This document shows, piece by piece, positions 8,752 through 17,234 of a stretch of DNA of 64,000 nucleotides. A program made the translations under genes and the position numbers. Below the pieces are notes generated by a model that saw nothing but the letters and a program-made list of their open reading frames with translations, did not search any database and was not told where the DNA came from. The DNA comes from JANXXV01 sp038230275 (GTDB lineage: Bacteria > Acidobacteriota > Terriglobia > Bryobacterales > Bryobacteraceae), in assembly GCA_038230275.1 (NCBI GenBank), contig JBBRNO010000018.1:10372-74371 (forward strand). Reading direction: 5' to 3'. The stretch's first letter is position 1. Every line of letters starts with the position of its first letter.

Positions 8752-9645
8752 ATGCTGGTATCCACCCGACGAACTCCGGTGCAGGGTATTCCGAACGACG
8801 TTAAGGCGGCCACCGTCAGCCGCAACAGTCGTAACACTTTACAATCATTTGCTAGCCGGTTCTCCGCGGCGCTGGCCACTTCGACGCCGGCGAGCAGCAG
8901 TGCAACTGTCCGCACGACGGCGAGTCCCACTTTGGAACGGGTCCGTTCCGATTCGGGTGCTGGAAAGGCACAACAGCTACTTTCCTCCGCGGGTACGGCG
9001 CATCGCGGTGACAACACACTTGGGCGCAACCTACTGGAGATTGCGATGGACCAACCGCTGGCGGTGACAAAGGCGGCGGCCGCGGCGGTGGCGCTGACTG
9101 CACCGGCGGCAACACCAACGACGATGTCCGATACTCCACATTACGATGGTACTCAAGACAAACGGGACGCGGTGAGCGATGCGGCGGGGAAGACCACGCC
9201 GAGCGGTGCACCTTCTGTTGTTCGGCTAGCGGCACCGGTGGCCAACCAGTGGGGCTACGCGGGGGAAGCGGCCCACAACCCATACTTCGTTACTCCAAGC
9301 AACCCGTTACGAGACGGACTAGTAACCGGTTTTCCCAACTGGTTTGAGGGGAACCATATTTCGGGCATCAGCAGTGGGGAAATCAACACGGGTTACTCGG
9401 CCACGTCCGAAGGCGCGCAGGAAGCACTGCGGCTGGTACAGCAGTACGATCCTGGGGCAACGCTGGGAAGTTCGCGATTTGGTTCTTCCGGTGGACCTTG
9501 GCTGGCGGATAATGCCACGCGTGAGATCACGTTATCGAATGGAACGCACCTGAACGCGGGTCTGCTGTTGGGGAGCTACTATAACCAGGGGCAGGGAGTT
9601 ACGGCGAGATCGGACCAGACGCTGCAACTGGCGGTGAAGGCCTAG
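8752..9645 (+). CDS. low-complexity Ser/Thr/Ala-rich hypothetical protein
   Basis: A 297-aa protein without a classical signal peptide. Residues 20-130 are rich in Ala, Ser and Thr (ALATSTPASSSATVRTTA). The C-terminal 140 residues are more globular and Gly/Asn-rich (WFEGNHISGISSGEINTGYS, FGSSGGPWLADNATREITLS). A purine-rich SD (GGAGGT) lies about 11 nt before ATG. Codon use matches the neighbours, so it is likely real. No family recognised. Asn/Gly-rich C-termini of this type occur in surface or structural proteins, but there is no export signal to support that. Confidence 0.65.
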   Translation: MLVSTRRTPVQGIPNDVKAATVSRNSRNTLQSFASRFSAALATSTPASSSATVRTTASPTLERVRSDSGAGKAQQLLSSAGTAHRGDNTLGRNLLEIAMDQPLAVTKAAAAAVALTAPAATPTTMSDTPHYDGTQDKRDAVSDAAGKTTPSGAPSVVRLAAPVANQWGYAGEAAHNPYFVTPSNPLRDGLVTGFPNWFEGNHISGISSGEINTGYSATSEGAQEALRLVQQYDPGATLGSSRFGSSGGPWLADNATREITLSNGTHLNAGLLLGSYYNQGQGVTARSDQTLQLAVKA

Positions 9646-9670
9646 CGCTCGGTTGCGATGGTTCGGTTGT

Positions 9671-9698
9671 AGCGCTTCCTTACGGTCGCGGCTCGGAA
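9671..9698 (+). repeat. dispersed REP-like repeat, copy 1
   Basis: Contains TTACGGTCGCGGCTC flanked by CTTCC and GGAAG arms that can pair. Related copies lie at 13131-13156 (same orientation) and 63697-63722 (inverted). All three are intergenic or just downstream of a gene, as expected of a REP/MITE-like family. Confidence 0.65.
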
Positions 9699-9732
9699 GT
9701 GGGCGAAAATTCAGAACGCTTATTCCGTGGCG

Positions 9733-10000
9733 TCAGCCGGCTGACGCACTGAGACGTTTTTCCAGTTCCTCGATTTTTTGGTCCTGATCGGCCAGAGCTA
9801 CGCGCATCATCACCTTGTAGCCTTCGCGCGTGGTCGGAAATCTGTTGCAGGATGCGAGTTCGAGAAAGCTGGAGGACGCGGAGATCCCGCAGGAGCTCTT
9901 TTTCATGAGCCGCCAATTCGCGGCCGTGGGAGGCTTTTCGCCTTTCCTCCGCCTCTTCTATTTGCGACTCAACCGACTTGCTCTCCCAACCTCTAGCCAC
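9733..10000 (-). pseudogene. frameshifted small coiled-coil protein (MARGWES type)
   Basis: A GTG start at 10000 opens MARGWESKSVESQIEEAEERR, a charged helical protein conserved as a short unknown in Acidobacteria. The open frame runs on to 9680 with a low-quality tail. Reading two bases differently at the CGCGCG run (9825-9830) instead restores HAREG then YKVMMRVALADQDQKIEELE and ends KRLSASAG-stop at 9733. The restored protein of about 89 aa is helical throughout with a coiled-coil C-terminus, so a 2-nt loss in the (CG)n run, real or from sequencing, is the best explanation. Function unknown. Confidence 0.75.
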
Positions 10001-10046
10001 GTTGCACCGCCTTACTCAATCATCGCTCATTTGGGTGGAGATAAGG

Positions 10047-11846
10047 TTACCACCCTACGGGTTTCCCCTTATTTTGCTCGTCCAGCCAGACTTTCAGCGG
10101 AGCGAAATAATCGACAATCGCGGAGGCATCCATTTGCCGCTGCCCGGTCATCGCCTCCAGAGCATCGGGCCAGGGTTTACTCTGTCCCATTGAGAGCATT
10201 GCATTCAACTTCGCGCCAGCTTCCTTACTATTGTAAATCGAACAGCGATGCAGGGGCTCTGTGCAGCCCGCGGTTTTCGCCAGTGCGCGGTGAAATTGAA
10301 ACTGCAGAATGTCCGCCAGGAAATAGCGCATGTAGGGGACATTGGCGGCCACATGATATTTGGCGCCGGCGTCGAAATCGGCTTCGGTGCGGTCCACCGG
10401 AGCGGCAATTCCCTGATACTTTTGGCGCAGATGCCACCACGCCTGATTGTATTGTTCGGGGGTGATCTCACCGCTGAACACTTTCCAGCGCCACTGATCG
10501 ATTAGCAATCCGAAGGGGAGGAAAGCGACCTTCTCGAGAGCTTTGTGCAGCATGAGTCCGATGTCCTTTGAAGGGTCTGGGGCGGTTTTCAAAAAGCCGA
10601 GTTTCACCAGATACTCCGGTGTAACCGACAGGGCGATGGTGTCTCCGACGGCTTCGTGAAATCCGTCGTTGGCGCTGTCTCGGAACAGGAGCGGCTGGGT
10701 GTTGTAGGCACGCTGGTAGAAGTTATGGCCCAACTCATGGTGGATGACGGAGAAGTCTTCGCTGTTGATCTCGATGCACATTTTGATACGAAGATCATTG
10801 ACGTTATCCACGTCCCAGGCGCTGGCATGGCAGACCACTTCGCGGTCTTTGGGTTTCACGAAAAGCGACCGTTCCCAGAAACCGGGAGGCAGGGCGGCAA
10901 AGCCCAGAGACATGAAAAAGCCTTCGCCGTACTTCACCATGCCGATGGCATCCGTGTTTCGCTGCTTCAGAATATCGGTCAGGTCGAACCCGGGATCGGC
11001 GTCTTTTGGAGCCAGCAAGGGATAGATGTTTTCCCATGACTGCGCCCACGGATTGCCCAGCAAGTGCGCGGGAATGGGTCCGGTAGCGGGCACTACGGCG
11101 TCACCGTATTTTTCGCGAAGCCTCGTGCGCACGTAGGCGTGAAGCGACATATAGAGGGGCTTCACCTGTTCCCAAAGACGGTCCAGTTCCTTGGCGAAAT
11201 CATCGGGCGGCATGTCGTACTTGGAGCGCCACATGGCTCCGGTGTCCGCAAATCCCAACTCCCTGGCGCCTTTATTCGCCAGTTGGACCAACCGTTTGTA
11301 GTCGGCCTTCATGGGCGGCGAGACGGTGCGCCAGCCTTTCCAGACATCCTTCAACTGTTTCTCATCACGGCTGTTGGCCATGATTCTGGTGATGTCCTGC
11401 AAGTCGAGGCACTTGGGTTTTTCCGCGGTAGCGCCGGCAGGGCAATACTTTCCTTTCCCGTAAGTTCCTTCGAGGCTGGAGGCGATGCGGGTGACCTCTG
11501 ACCGCTCCTTAGCATTGTTTGGAGCCGCCAGGGTGAGAGACAGCTTCAGAAGTTTCATCTTCCGGGCCATGTCCGGAGGAAGCGCCAGCTTGTCGAACCG
11601 GGTGGCGGCTTTGGCGAGTTCCACAGCCGCGCCAATCTGCCGTTCATTGGCGAGAGCGGAGAGGGCCTCGGTATCGTCGGTGATGAAGTTGGCCTGCACC
11701 CAGGCAGCGCGGCCGGCTTCGTTGGTTAGTTCAAGCAGGCGGGCGCTGGCGTCGTCAAGGAACTTCTTTGCTTCGGCCACTGAGGGCGGATTGGGCGCCG
11801 CGCACAACACTGCTCCGCAAACGAGGATGCCCAGGAATTGCTTCAT
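10047..11846 (-). CDS. M2-family zinc metallopeptidase (ACE-like)
   Basis: Start placed at 11846, where MKQFLGILVCGAVLCAAP forms a signal peptide; an upstream ATG at 11888 adds 14 residues with no family resemblance. The 599-aa protein has HHELGH near residue 370 (HEXXH zinc ligands and catalytic Glu) and GFHEAVGD about 25 residues on, supplying the third ligand. Length and motif layout match bacterial angiotensin-converting-enzyme homologues, which are dipeptidyl carboxypeptidases acting outside the cytoplasm. Divergently transcribed from the SDR at 11894 with only 47 nt between starts, so promoters overlap. Confidence 0.95.
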   Translation of the reverse strand: MKQFLGILVCGAVLCAAPNPPSVAEAKKFLDDASARLLELTNEAGRAAWVQANFITDDTEALSALANERQIGAAVELAKAATRFDKLALPPDMARKMKLLKLSLTLAAPNNAKERSEVTRIASSLEGTYGKGKYCPAGATAEKPKCLDLQDITRIMANSRDEKQLKDVWKGWRTVSPPMKADYKRLVQLANKGARELGFADTGAMWRSKYDMPPDDFAKELDRLWEQVKPLYMSLHAYVRTRLREKYGDAVVPATGPIPAHLLGNPWAQSWENIYPLLAPKDADPGFDLTDILKQRNTDAIGMVKYGEGFFMSLGFAALPPGFWERSLFVKPKDREVVCHASAWDVDNVNDLRIKMCIEINSEDFSVIHHELGHNFYQRAYNTQPLLFRDSANDGFHEAVGDTIALSVTPEYLVKLGFLKTAPDPSKDIGLMLHKALEKVAFLPFGLLIDQWRWKVFSGEITPEQYNQAWWHLRQKYQGIAAPVDRTEADFDAGAKYHVAANVPYMRYFLADILQFQFHRALAKTAGCTEPLHRCSIYNSKEAGAKLNAMLSMGQSKPWPDALEAMTGQRQMDASAIVDYFAPLKVWLDEQNKGKPVGW

Positions 11847-11893
11847 CTCTTGATTATCGCCCGAACTTTGGCTCAGAGTTATACTCAAAATTC

Positions 11894-12604
11894 ATGCCTA
11901 CTGCCGAATTCGAAGGAAAGTCGGCACTTGTCAGCGGGGGCACCAGCGGCATTGGGAAGGCGATTGCGGAGGCACTTCACCGGGCTGGTTGCAGAGTGCA
12001 AGTTACAGGCCTGCCGGGTGCGGATTGTGAATCGAGCGTTTTGCCCGCGACGCCGGTGGACGTGAGTTCGCAAGCCGAAGTGGACGCGCTGGTGGGGCGG
12101 CTGGTCAGTCTGGATATTCTGGTGAACTGCGCCGGCACGATTGTGCGGGATGCGGAGTTCGACATTCCTACATTCGAACGAGTGGTGGATGTGAATCTGA
12201 CGGGAACGATGCGGCTTTGCGTTGGATGCCGGCCGCTGCTGGCGAAATCGCGCGGATGTATTGTTAACACCGCTTCGATGCTCAGCTTTTTTGGCGGCGC
12301 TCGCGTGCCCGCCTATAGCGCGAGCAAAGGAGGCATCGCGCAACTGACCAAGTCGCTGGCGATCGCCTGGGCGCCGGAGTATATCCGTGTGAATGCGGTT
12401 GCGCCGGGATGGATCACTTCCAACTTAACCGCTGCGCTGCAACAGGACCCGGCCGGTTCGGCGCAGATTGTCGGGCGGACTCCCATGGGGCGTTGGGGGA
12501 CACCGGAGGACGTGGCGGGTCCAGTGTTATTCTTATGCTCACAAGCCGCTGCATTTGTCACCGGGGCCGTCCTCCCGGTCGATGGCGGATATTCAATCAG
12601 GTAG
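11894..12604 (+). CDS. short-chain dehydrogenase/reductase
   Basis: A 236-aa classical SDR: cofactor motif SGGTSGIGKA near residue 12, NCAG-type strand (VNCAGTIV), and catalytic YSASKGG with an upstream Ser in NTASMLSFFG. The C-terminal GAVLPVDGGYS is typical. The start at 11894 (MPTAEFEGKS) is the only one that keeps the Rossmann motif near the N-terminus; the open frame extends upstream into the divergent peptidase gene. The neighbouring cupin at 12609 starts 4 nt after its stop, so the two form an operon. Confidence 0.9.
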   Translation: MPTAEFEGKSALVSGGTSGIGKAIAEALHRAGCRVQVTGLPGADCESSVLPATPVDVSSQAEVDALVGRLVSLDILVNCAGTIVRDAEFDIPTFERVVDVNLTGTMRLCVGCRPLLAKSRGCIVNTASMLSFFGGARVPAYSASKGGIAQLTKSLAIAWAPEYIRVNAVAPGWITSNLTAALQQDPAGSAQIVGRTPMGRWGTPEDVAGPVLFLCSQAAAFVTGAVLPVDGGYSIR

Positions 12605-12608
12605 GGAA

Positions 12609-13097
12609 ATGCTCACGCAATCATCGCATCCACTTTCTCCGGAACAGATCGTCGTCGGCGCGGTGCCCGTGGATGAACGGGTATGGGTTCCGCAGTCGCC
12701 GAGCGTGTGGTTTCGTCCGCTCATGCTGAATACTCTGGCGGGTGGCTGGTGCAACCTGCTGCGGGTTAGAAGGGCCGGCATTCTGAGCAGGCACCGCCAT
12801 CCGGCACCCGTGCACGGGTACGTTATCAAAGGCTCGTGGCGGTATTTAGAGCACAACTGGGTTGCTCGAGCGGGCGATTACGTTTTTGAACCGCCCGGGG
12901 AAACACATACGTTGATGGTGGATGCCGATGTGGACGAGATGATTACGTTCTTCAATATTTCGGGCTGCATGTATTATGTGGACGAGCAGGGGAATCACAC
13001 TGGGTTTGAAGACGTGTTTACGAAGATCGACATGTGCCGGAAGCACTATGCCGATGTCGGCTTGGGTGCGGATTTTGTAGATCAGTTCGTGCGTTAG
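12609..13097 (+). CDS. cupin, 2,4'-dihydroxyacetophenone dioxygenase-like
   Basis: A 162-aa cupin beginning MLTQSSHP, 4 nt after the SDR stop; the SD (AGGTAGGGA) overlaps that stop. An in-frame ATG at 12582 inside the SDR is less likely. Visible features are HRHPAPVHGYVIKGSWRY, EPPGETHTLM and GFEDVFTKIDMCRKHY, which match the family of the iron dioxygenase DAD that cleaves aryl ketones by C-C bond scission. Metal ligands (His in HRH, His in THT) are present. Coupling with an SDR suggests oxidation of an alcohol to a ketone followed by ring-side cleavage; this is inference, the true substrate is unknown. Confidence 0.75.
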   Translation: MLTQSSHPLSPEQIVVGAVPVDERVWVPQSPSVWFRPLMLNTLAGGWCNLLRVRRAGILSRHRHPAPVHGYVIKGSWRYLEHNWVARAGDYVFEPPGETHTLMVDADVDEMITFFNISGCMYYVDEQGNHTGFEDVFTKIDMCRKHYADVGLGADFVDQFVR

Positions 13098-13130
13098 TGA
13101 GTGTTTGGGGGTAGCTGATTTATTTTCTAC

Positions 13131-13156
13131 CGCTCCCTTACGGTCGCGGCTCAGAG
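13131..13156 (+). repeat. dispersed REP-like repeat, copy 2
   Basis: CGCTCCCTTACGGTCGCGGC then TCAGAG, sharing the TTACGGTCGCGGCTC core with 9671-9698. It lies in the 117-bp convergent gap between the cupin and a DUF1501 gene, where a bidirectional terminator would also be expected. Confidence 0.65.
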
Positions 13157-13214
13157 TGCGCCCCATGTGCGCTGGAGATGGCGGCGAGCGCGCAGAGCAG
13201 AACTCGCCAGCGCA

Positions 13215-14495
13215 CTATGCGAATAGCTCCAACAGGGGTTTGCCATGATCGGTCACCGGGACCGGACGATCGCCTGCATGCATGACGTTGCCGGGATCGA
13301 TGCCGAGCGCGCAATGGACGGTGGCGTGGAAGTCTGGAACGCTGACGGGTTTTTCGACAACTTTGGCGCCGATCTCGTCAGTTACGCCGACCACCTTTCC
13401 GGTGCGCAGTCCGCCACCGGCCAACACCATGCTGAAGGCCTCGGACTGATGGCCGCGTCCACCGCCGCTGTCGAACTCGGCGGGGCGTCCGAATTCAGTG
13501 GCGATGACCACCAGCGTGGTATCGAGCAATCTGTTCTTCTCCAGATCCAAGAGCAGCGTGGCGAATGCCTTATCCAGATCCTGGATCAACAGGTGTTGTT
13601 TCACCTGGCCGTCGTTGTGGGTATCCCAGCCGCTGCCGTTGAGGAAATTCAAATTGAACGAGACCTCGACGAACCGGACGCCCGATTGCACCAGGCGCCT
13701 TGCTAGCAGGCATCGCTGGCCGAACTCGCCGCCGTAGGATTCGCGAAGGGTGGAGGCCTCGCGTTGGAGGTCGAACACATTGAGGAACTTCGGGCTGGCC
13801 AGTTTGAAGCCCTGGCGGCTTACCTCGGCTTGGGATTGCACTGCTTCGTCGGAGGGATTGCGTTTGACGAAGCCCTCGCGCATTTTGGAAAGCAATGTTT
13901 CGCGGCGATCTTCGCGCGCGTTGTCCACGTCTGGAGGGCGCACCAGGCCGTTGGGGCCCGTCTCAATTTGTGTCAGATAAATGTAGCCGTGCCTGGCGCC
14001 AAGAAATCCGGGATCGCGCGTGATGTTGGGATAGCCCATCACTACATAGGCTGGAACGTCGTCGGATTTCGTTCCCAGTTCGTGCGAAACGATGGAACCG
14101 ATGGATGGATATTGCAGGGTGCCGCTGGGTGTGCGTCCGGTGTGGAGGAGATTTGCGGCGGCCGCATGCTCGCCCTTGATGGTGTGGGTGACGGAGCGCA
14201 CCAGGACGCAGCGGTCCATTAGCGGCGCGCTTTGTTTTAGGTGTTCGCAAACGCGCGCACCTGGAATCGCGGTGCTGATGGAATCGTAATAGGAACCGGC
14301 TTTCAGCTTGCCGTCGCCGCGCATTTTCGGATCGAAGGTATCGATGTGCGCGGCGCCGCCGCCGAGCCAGAGGAAGATGCAGGCGTCGGCCTTTCCTTTA
14401 GGAAGATTGACCACGGCGGGGCTGGCGCTCAGTGACGAACCAATGCCTAGCGCGACTGCGCCTGTTTTCAGCAGATCTCTTCTGGATACGTTCAT
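13215..14495 (-). CDS. DUF1501 secreted protein
   Basis: A 426-aa protein with a Tat-type N-terminus (SRRDLLKTGAVALGIG) and the DUF1501 features: AHIDTFDPK early, RFVEVSFNL and GWDTHND in the middle, TEFGR and GGRGHQSEAFS late, then VTDEIGAK and the DFHATVHCALGID end. The fold is related to alkaline phosphatase/sulfatase, though no sulfatase CxPxR motif is seen. It follows the DUF1549/1553 gene (stop 14505) with a 9-nt gap, the usual order of these operons. The pair is presumed to act outside the cytoplasm; substrate unknown. Confidence 0.9.
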   Translation of the reverse strand: MNVSRRDLLKTGAVALGIGSSLSASPAVVNLPKGKADACIFLWLGGGAAHIDTFDPKMRGDGKLKAGSYYDSISTAIPGARVCEHLKQSAPLMDRCVLVRSVTHTIKGEHAAAANLLHTGRTPSGTLQYPSIGSIVSHELGTKSDDVPAYVVMGYPNITRDPGFLGARHGYIYLTQIETGPNGLVRPPDVDNAREDRRETLLSKMREGFVKRNPSDEAVQSQAEVSRQGFKLASPKFLNVFDLQREASTLRESYGGEFGQRCLLARRLVQSGVRFVEVSFNLNFLNGSGWDTHNDGQVKQHLLIQDLDKAFATLLLDLEKNRLLDTTLVVIATEFGRPAEFDSGGGRGHQSEAFSMVLAGGGLRTGKVVGVTDEIGAKVVEKPVSVPDFHATVHCALGIDPGNVMHAGDRPVPVTDHGKPLLELFA

Positions 14496-14504
14496 TGGTT
14501 CTCC

Positions 14505-17081
14505 TTACGGCACCATTACGAATTCCGGCGAGTTGACCATGGCCCACAATGCGTCTTCATAGCGCTCACGGAACTCAGTAGTCAGGCGTTTCGTTGGCTG
14601 GTCACCCATGCGCAGTTTCCGTTCTTCCTCCATGCGGATTAGGGTGGCTTCAGCACTGAGGTGATTCGACCAGGAGACGCGGTTGTCGCTTTGGCGTTTG
14701 GTGATGATGGACTCCGCGCCCTTCACCTTCCGCGTTTGATAGTACGGCTTCAGCAGGCTGACGAAGGTGGCGGACTCTTCGGCAGAGGGGGGCCGCGACA
14801 TCACTTTCAGAAACGTCTGCTTCACCAGTTCTTCGGCGGGGATGGAGCGCATGGCCAGTTCGGTGTAGGCACTCTCATCGGAAAGCCGCACCATACGGGT
14901 TCCCAAGACGCCGTTGGCCAGAATGAGCGTCTGCATGGGCGAAGGCGCGTCGTCGCGGGTGGTGGCTGGATTCTGGCGAGACTGCCGCCAGCCGAAAGTG
15001 GACATCACATCGACGATGGATTGGGCGATGGGCAGGGCCAGGGCTGGACGGTCGCGCTCGTTCGAGAGAGCGGTCATTTGCCATCCGCGGCTTGGCTTGC
15101 CCAGGTTCAGGAATTGATTCGCTGGACGATCTCCGGCTGGATTCAAGTTCATGTCTTCGCATTCGAATTCCTTGCCGGCGGCGAGATGGAGCGAATCGAC
15201 CAGTTGTTCCGCCGTCATGTTTCTGCGGACGGGGCCGGAGAAGATTCGCGATTCGGCACTCATTTGATCGGCTCCGGTGCCGACTGGTTTTCGTTGGTAG
15301 GCGTGGGAACTTACGATCAAGCGCGCCAGCGCTTTTATGTCATAACCGCTGAGCATAAATTCGCGGGCGAGGTAGGCAAGCAGTTCGGGGTGAGATGCTT
15401 TGCCGCGGGTCCAATCGTCGGCAGGTTCCACGATGCCGAGACCCATGTAGCGCTTCCAGATTCGATTGACCGCCACCTGCGCGAAGCGTTCGTTTTCCGG
15501 GGAGATGACGTAGGCGGCTACGTCGTGCCGGGACTGTACCGATGCCTTGCCGGGCAGCTCCGCCGTCTCGGCATGTTCGACCAGTGTTTTGAAAGGCCAC
15601 TCCGGCGCAATGGTGTCTCCGGCGCGGAGTGCGATGGTCACCATGGGGCGGCGGCCCCCTTCGACAACCGGCACCGTGCTGGTGGAGGGCAGTTTCACGG
15701 GCTTGCCAGCCAGCATGGCGGAGAGGCTGAATAGGTCCTTCTGTTTGAATGGATGGAACGGCGCGTCGTGGCAACGTGCGCACTGCATTTTCTGGCCTAG
15801 GAATGCCTGGGCGATGATGTCCGCTTTTGCGGCGTACGGCGCGTCGTTGAGAGTGGCTTGTGAAAAGCCCGCCGGGCCGCCCAGGGCCTGGCTGCCTTCC
15901 ATGTCGATCAATTCGGCGGCCATGCGGTCAAACGGAATCTTGTCGGTGAACGACTGGTGCAGCCACCAGCGGAAGGGACCGGTGTTGTTGAGGTCGGGCT
16001 TGAGGATGCCGGGGTTTTCGGCGAGCACATCCTGCCAGTAGGCGACCCAATGATCGGCCCAGGAAGGATTGTCCAGCAGGCGGTCAATGGCTTTGGCGCG
16101 GCGCATCTTCGGTGGGTCGGCTAGATAGGCGGTGATCTCAGCGGGAGTGGGGATCAGTCCCGTGAGGTCCAGGGAAACGCGGCGGAGGAATTCGAGGTCC
16201 GTGCTTAGAGCGGACGGCGCTGTTTTGGTTTTCTCCAGCTTCTGGCCGAGGAAGCGGTCAATGTCGTTGTAGGCCGGAGTGCCGGTTTGCAGGACTGGTA
16301 CGGACGGGCCCGGTGTTGCGTTCAAAGCCGCCCGGATCTTTTCGTGCCGCGCGTTCCATGCCGTGACTACATCGACACTGGCCTGGCGGCGGCGAATGAC
16401 GTCGTCCTGCCGGTGGCGCTGGCTTGACGCGATGACATACGATTCCCAATCGGCGTCAGTCAAAGTAGGCGAACCATCGGGGCCCAACAGGCGATCGACT
16501 TGGCCGGGCCGGGCGAGGCTTACGGAAAGTTCGCCTGGGCTGGGATAAAGTCCCTTACCGCCAATCACGGCGATGAGGGTGAAGCTGTGTTCGGCACCGT
16601 CGAGTTTAAGCGTGATTACGGAATCCTGGTGCGGGTAATGCAACGCACGGACCAGTGGATCGCTGTGATCGAGCGGTGGGGGGACCGGATCGTCGCCCGA
16701 GACATTTGGCTTCTGCGCCTTGGTGTTGAGCAGATCCTTGCCATCCATTTGGAACACCGCTGCGCCGCGTGCGCGCAATCGAAACTGATAGTCGCCGGCG
16801 GGGAGCTTCCGTGGGTAGCTGGCGCGTAGGATGAACGGGGCTGAACGGTCCTGGGGAATGGCGTTTGGCGCGAATTTAGTGGGCGTATGGACGAAGGCGA
16901 ATGCTGGTTCGGAGTAGGCCGCGACCGGGCTCTGGGCCTGGAGCTGGAATTCAGAACCGGCGGGAACCTTCTCGAAGAGTTCGACGGCCACCGGCTTTGC
17001 GCCGGGCTTATCCTGCGCCATGAGCAGGGCTGGGCTTAGCAGGGCCGAGCCAAGCAGGGCTGAACAATATATTACGTTCAT
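14505..17081 (-). CDS. DUF1549/DUF1553 secreted protein
   Basis: Start at 17081 preceded by GGAGGTCT; it opens a signal peptide (MNVIYCSALLGSALLSPALL). An in-frame ATG at 17105 lacks an SD. The 858-aa protein has a PA14-like or carbohydrate-binding beta region (about 30-200), DUF1549 (SLDLTGLIPTPAEI) with CARCHDAPFHPF near residue 430, and DUF1553 to the C-terminus (QTLILANGVLG). It lacks an N-terminal PSCyt1 haem module, so it carries one visible CXXCH. First gene of an operon with the DUF1501 gene at 13215. Confidence 0.9.
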   Translation of the reverse strand: MNVIYCSALLGSALLSPALLMAQDKPGAKPVAVELFEKVPAGSEFQLQAQSPVAAYSEPAFAFVHTPTKFAPNAIPQDRSAPFILRASYPRKLPAGDYQFRLRARGAAVFQMDGKDLLNTKAQKPNVSGDDPVPPPLDHSDPLVRALHYPHQDSVITLKLDGAEHSFTLIAVIGGKGLYPSPGELSVSLARPGQVDRLLGPDGSPTLTDADWESYVIASSQRHRQDDVIRRRQASVDVVTAWNARHEKIRAALNATPGPSVPVLQTGTPAYNDIDRFLGQKLEKTKTAPSALSTDLEFLRRVSLDLTGLIPTPAEITAYLADPPKMRRAKAIDRLLDNPSWADHWVAYWQDVLAENPGILKPDLNNTGPFRWWLHQSFTDKIPFDRMAAELIDMEGSQALGGPAGFSQATLNDAPYAAKADIIAQAFLGQKMQCARCHDAPFHPFKQKDLFSLSAMLAGKPVKLPSTSTVPVVEGGRRPMVTIALRAGDTIAPEWPFKTLVEHAETAELPGKASVQSRHDVAAYVISPENERFAQVAVNRIWKRYMGLGIVEPADDWTRGKASHPELLAYLAREFMLSGYDIKALARLIVSSHAYQRKPVGTGADQMSAESRIFSGPVRRNMTAEQLVDSLHLAAGKEFECEDMNLNPAGDRPANQFLNLGKPSRGWQMTALSNERDRPALALPIAQSIVDVMSTFGWRQSRQNPATTRDDAPSPMQTLILANGVLGTRMVRLSDESAYTELAMRSIPAEELVKQTFLKVMSRPPSAEESATFVSLLKPYYQTRKVKGAESIITKRQSDNRVSWSNHLSAEATLIRMEEERKLRMGDQPTKRLTTEFRERYEDALWAMVNSPEFVMVP

Positions 17082-17234
17082 AGACCTCCGTCCGTCTTCC
17101 GACATTATATTGCGGATTGGACAATGCCGGGGAGGGAATGAGTGTCCTGTCCGGTGGACACGCGGGTTCTCTTCCGAAACTTTTTATATACGATGTGAAT
17201 AGAGATTCGAACCGCAAGCCGATGGAGGAAATCC

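Noticed and set aside
17195..17215. GGTTCGAATC-like T-loop on the minus strand, possible tRNA
   Set aside because: No acceptor stem, anticodon arm or CCA pattern around it; chance match upstream of the S9 gene.
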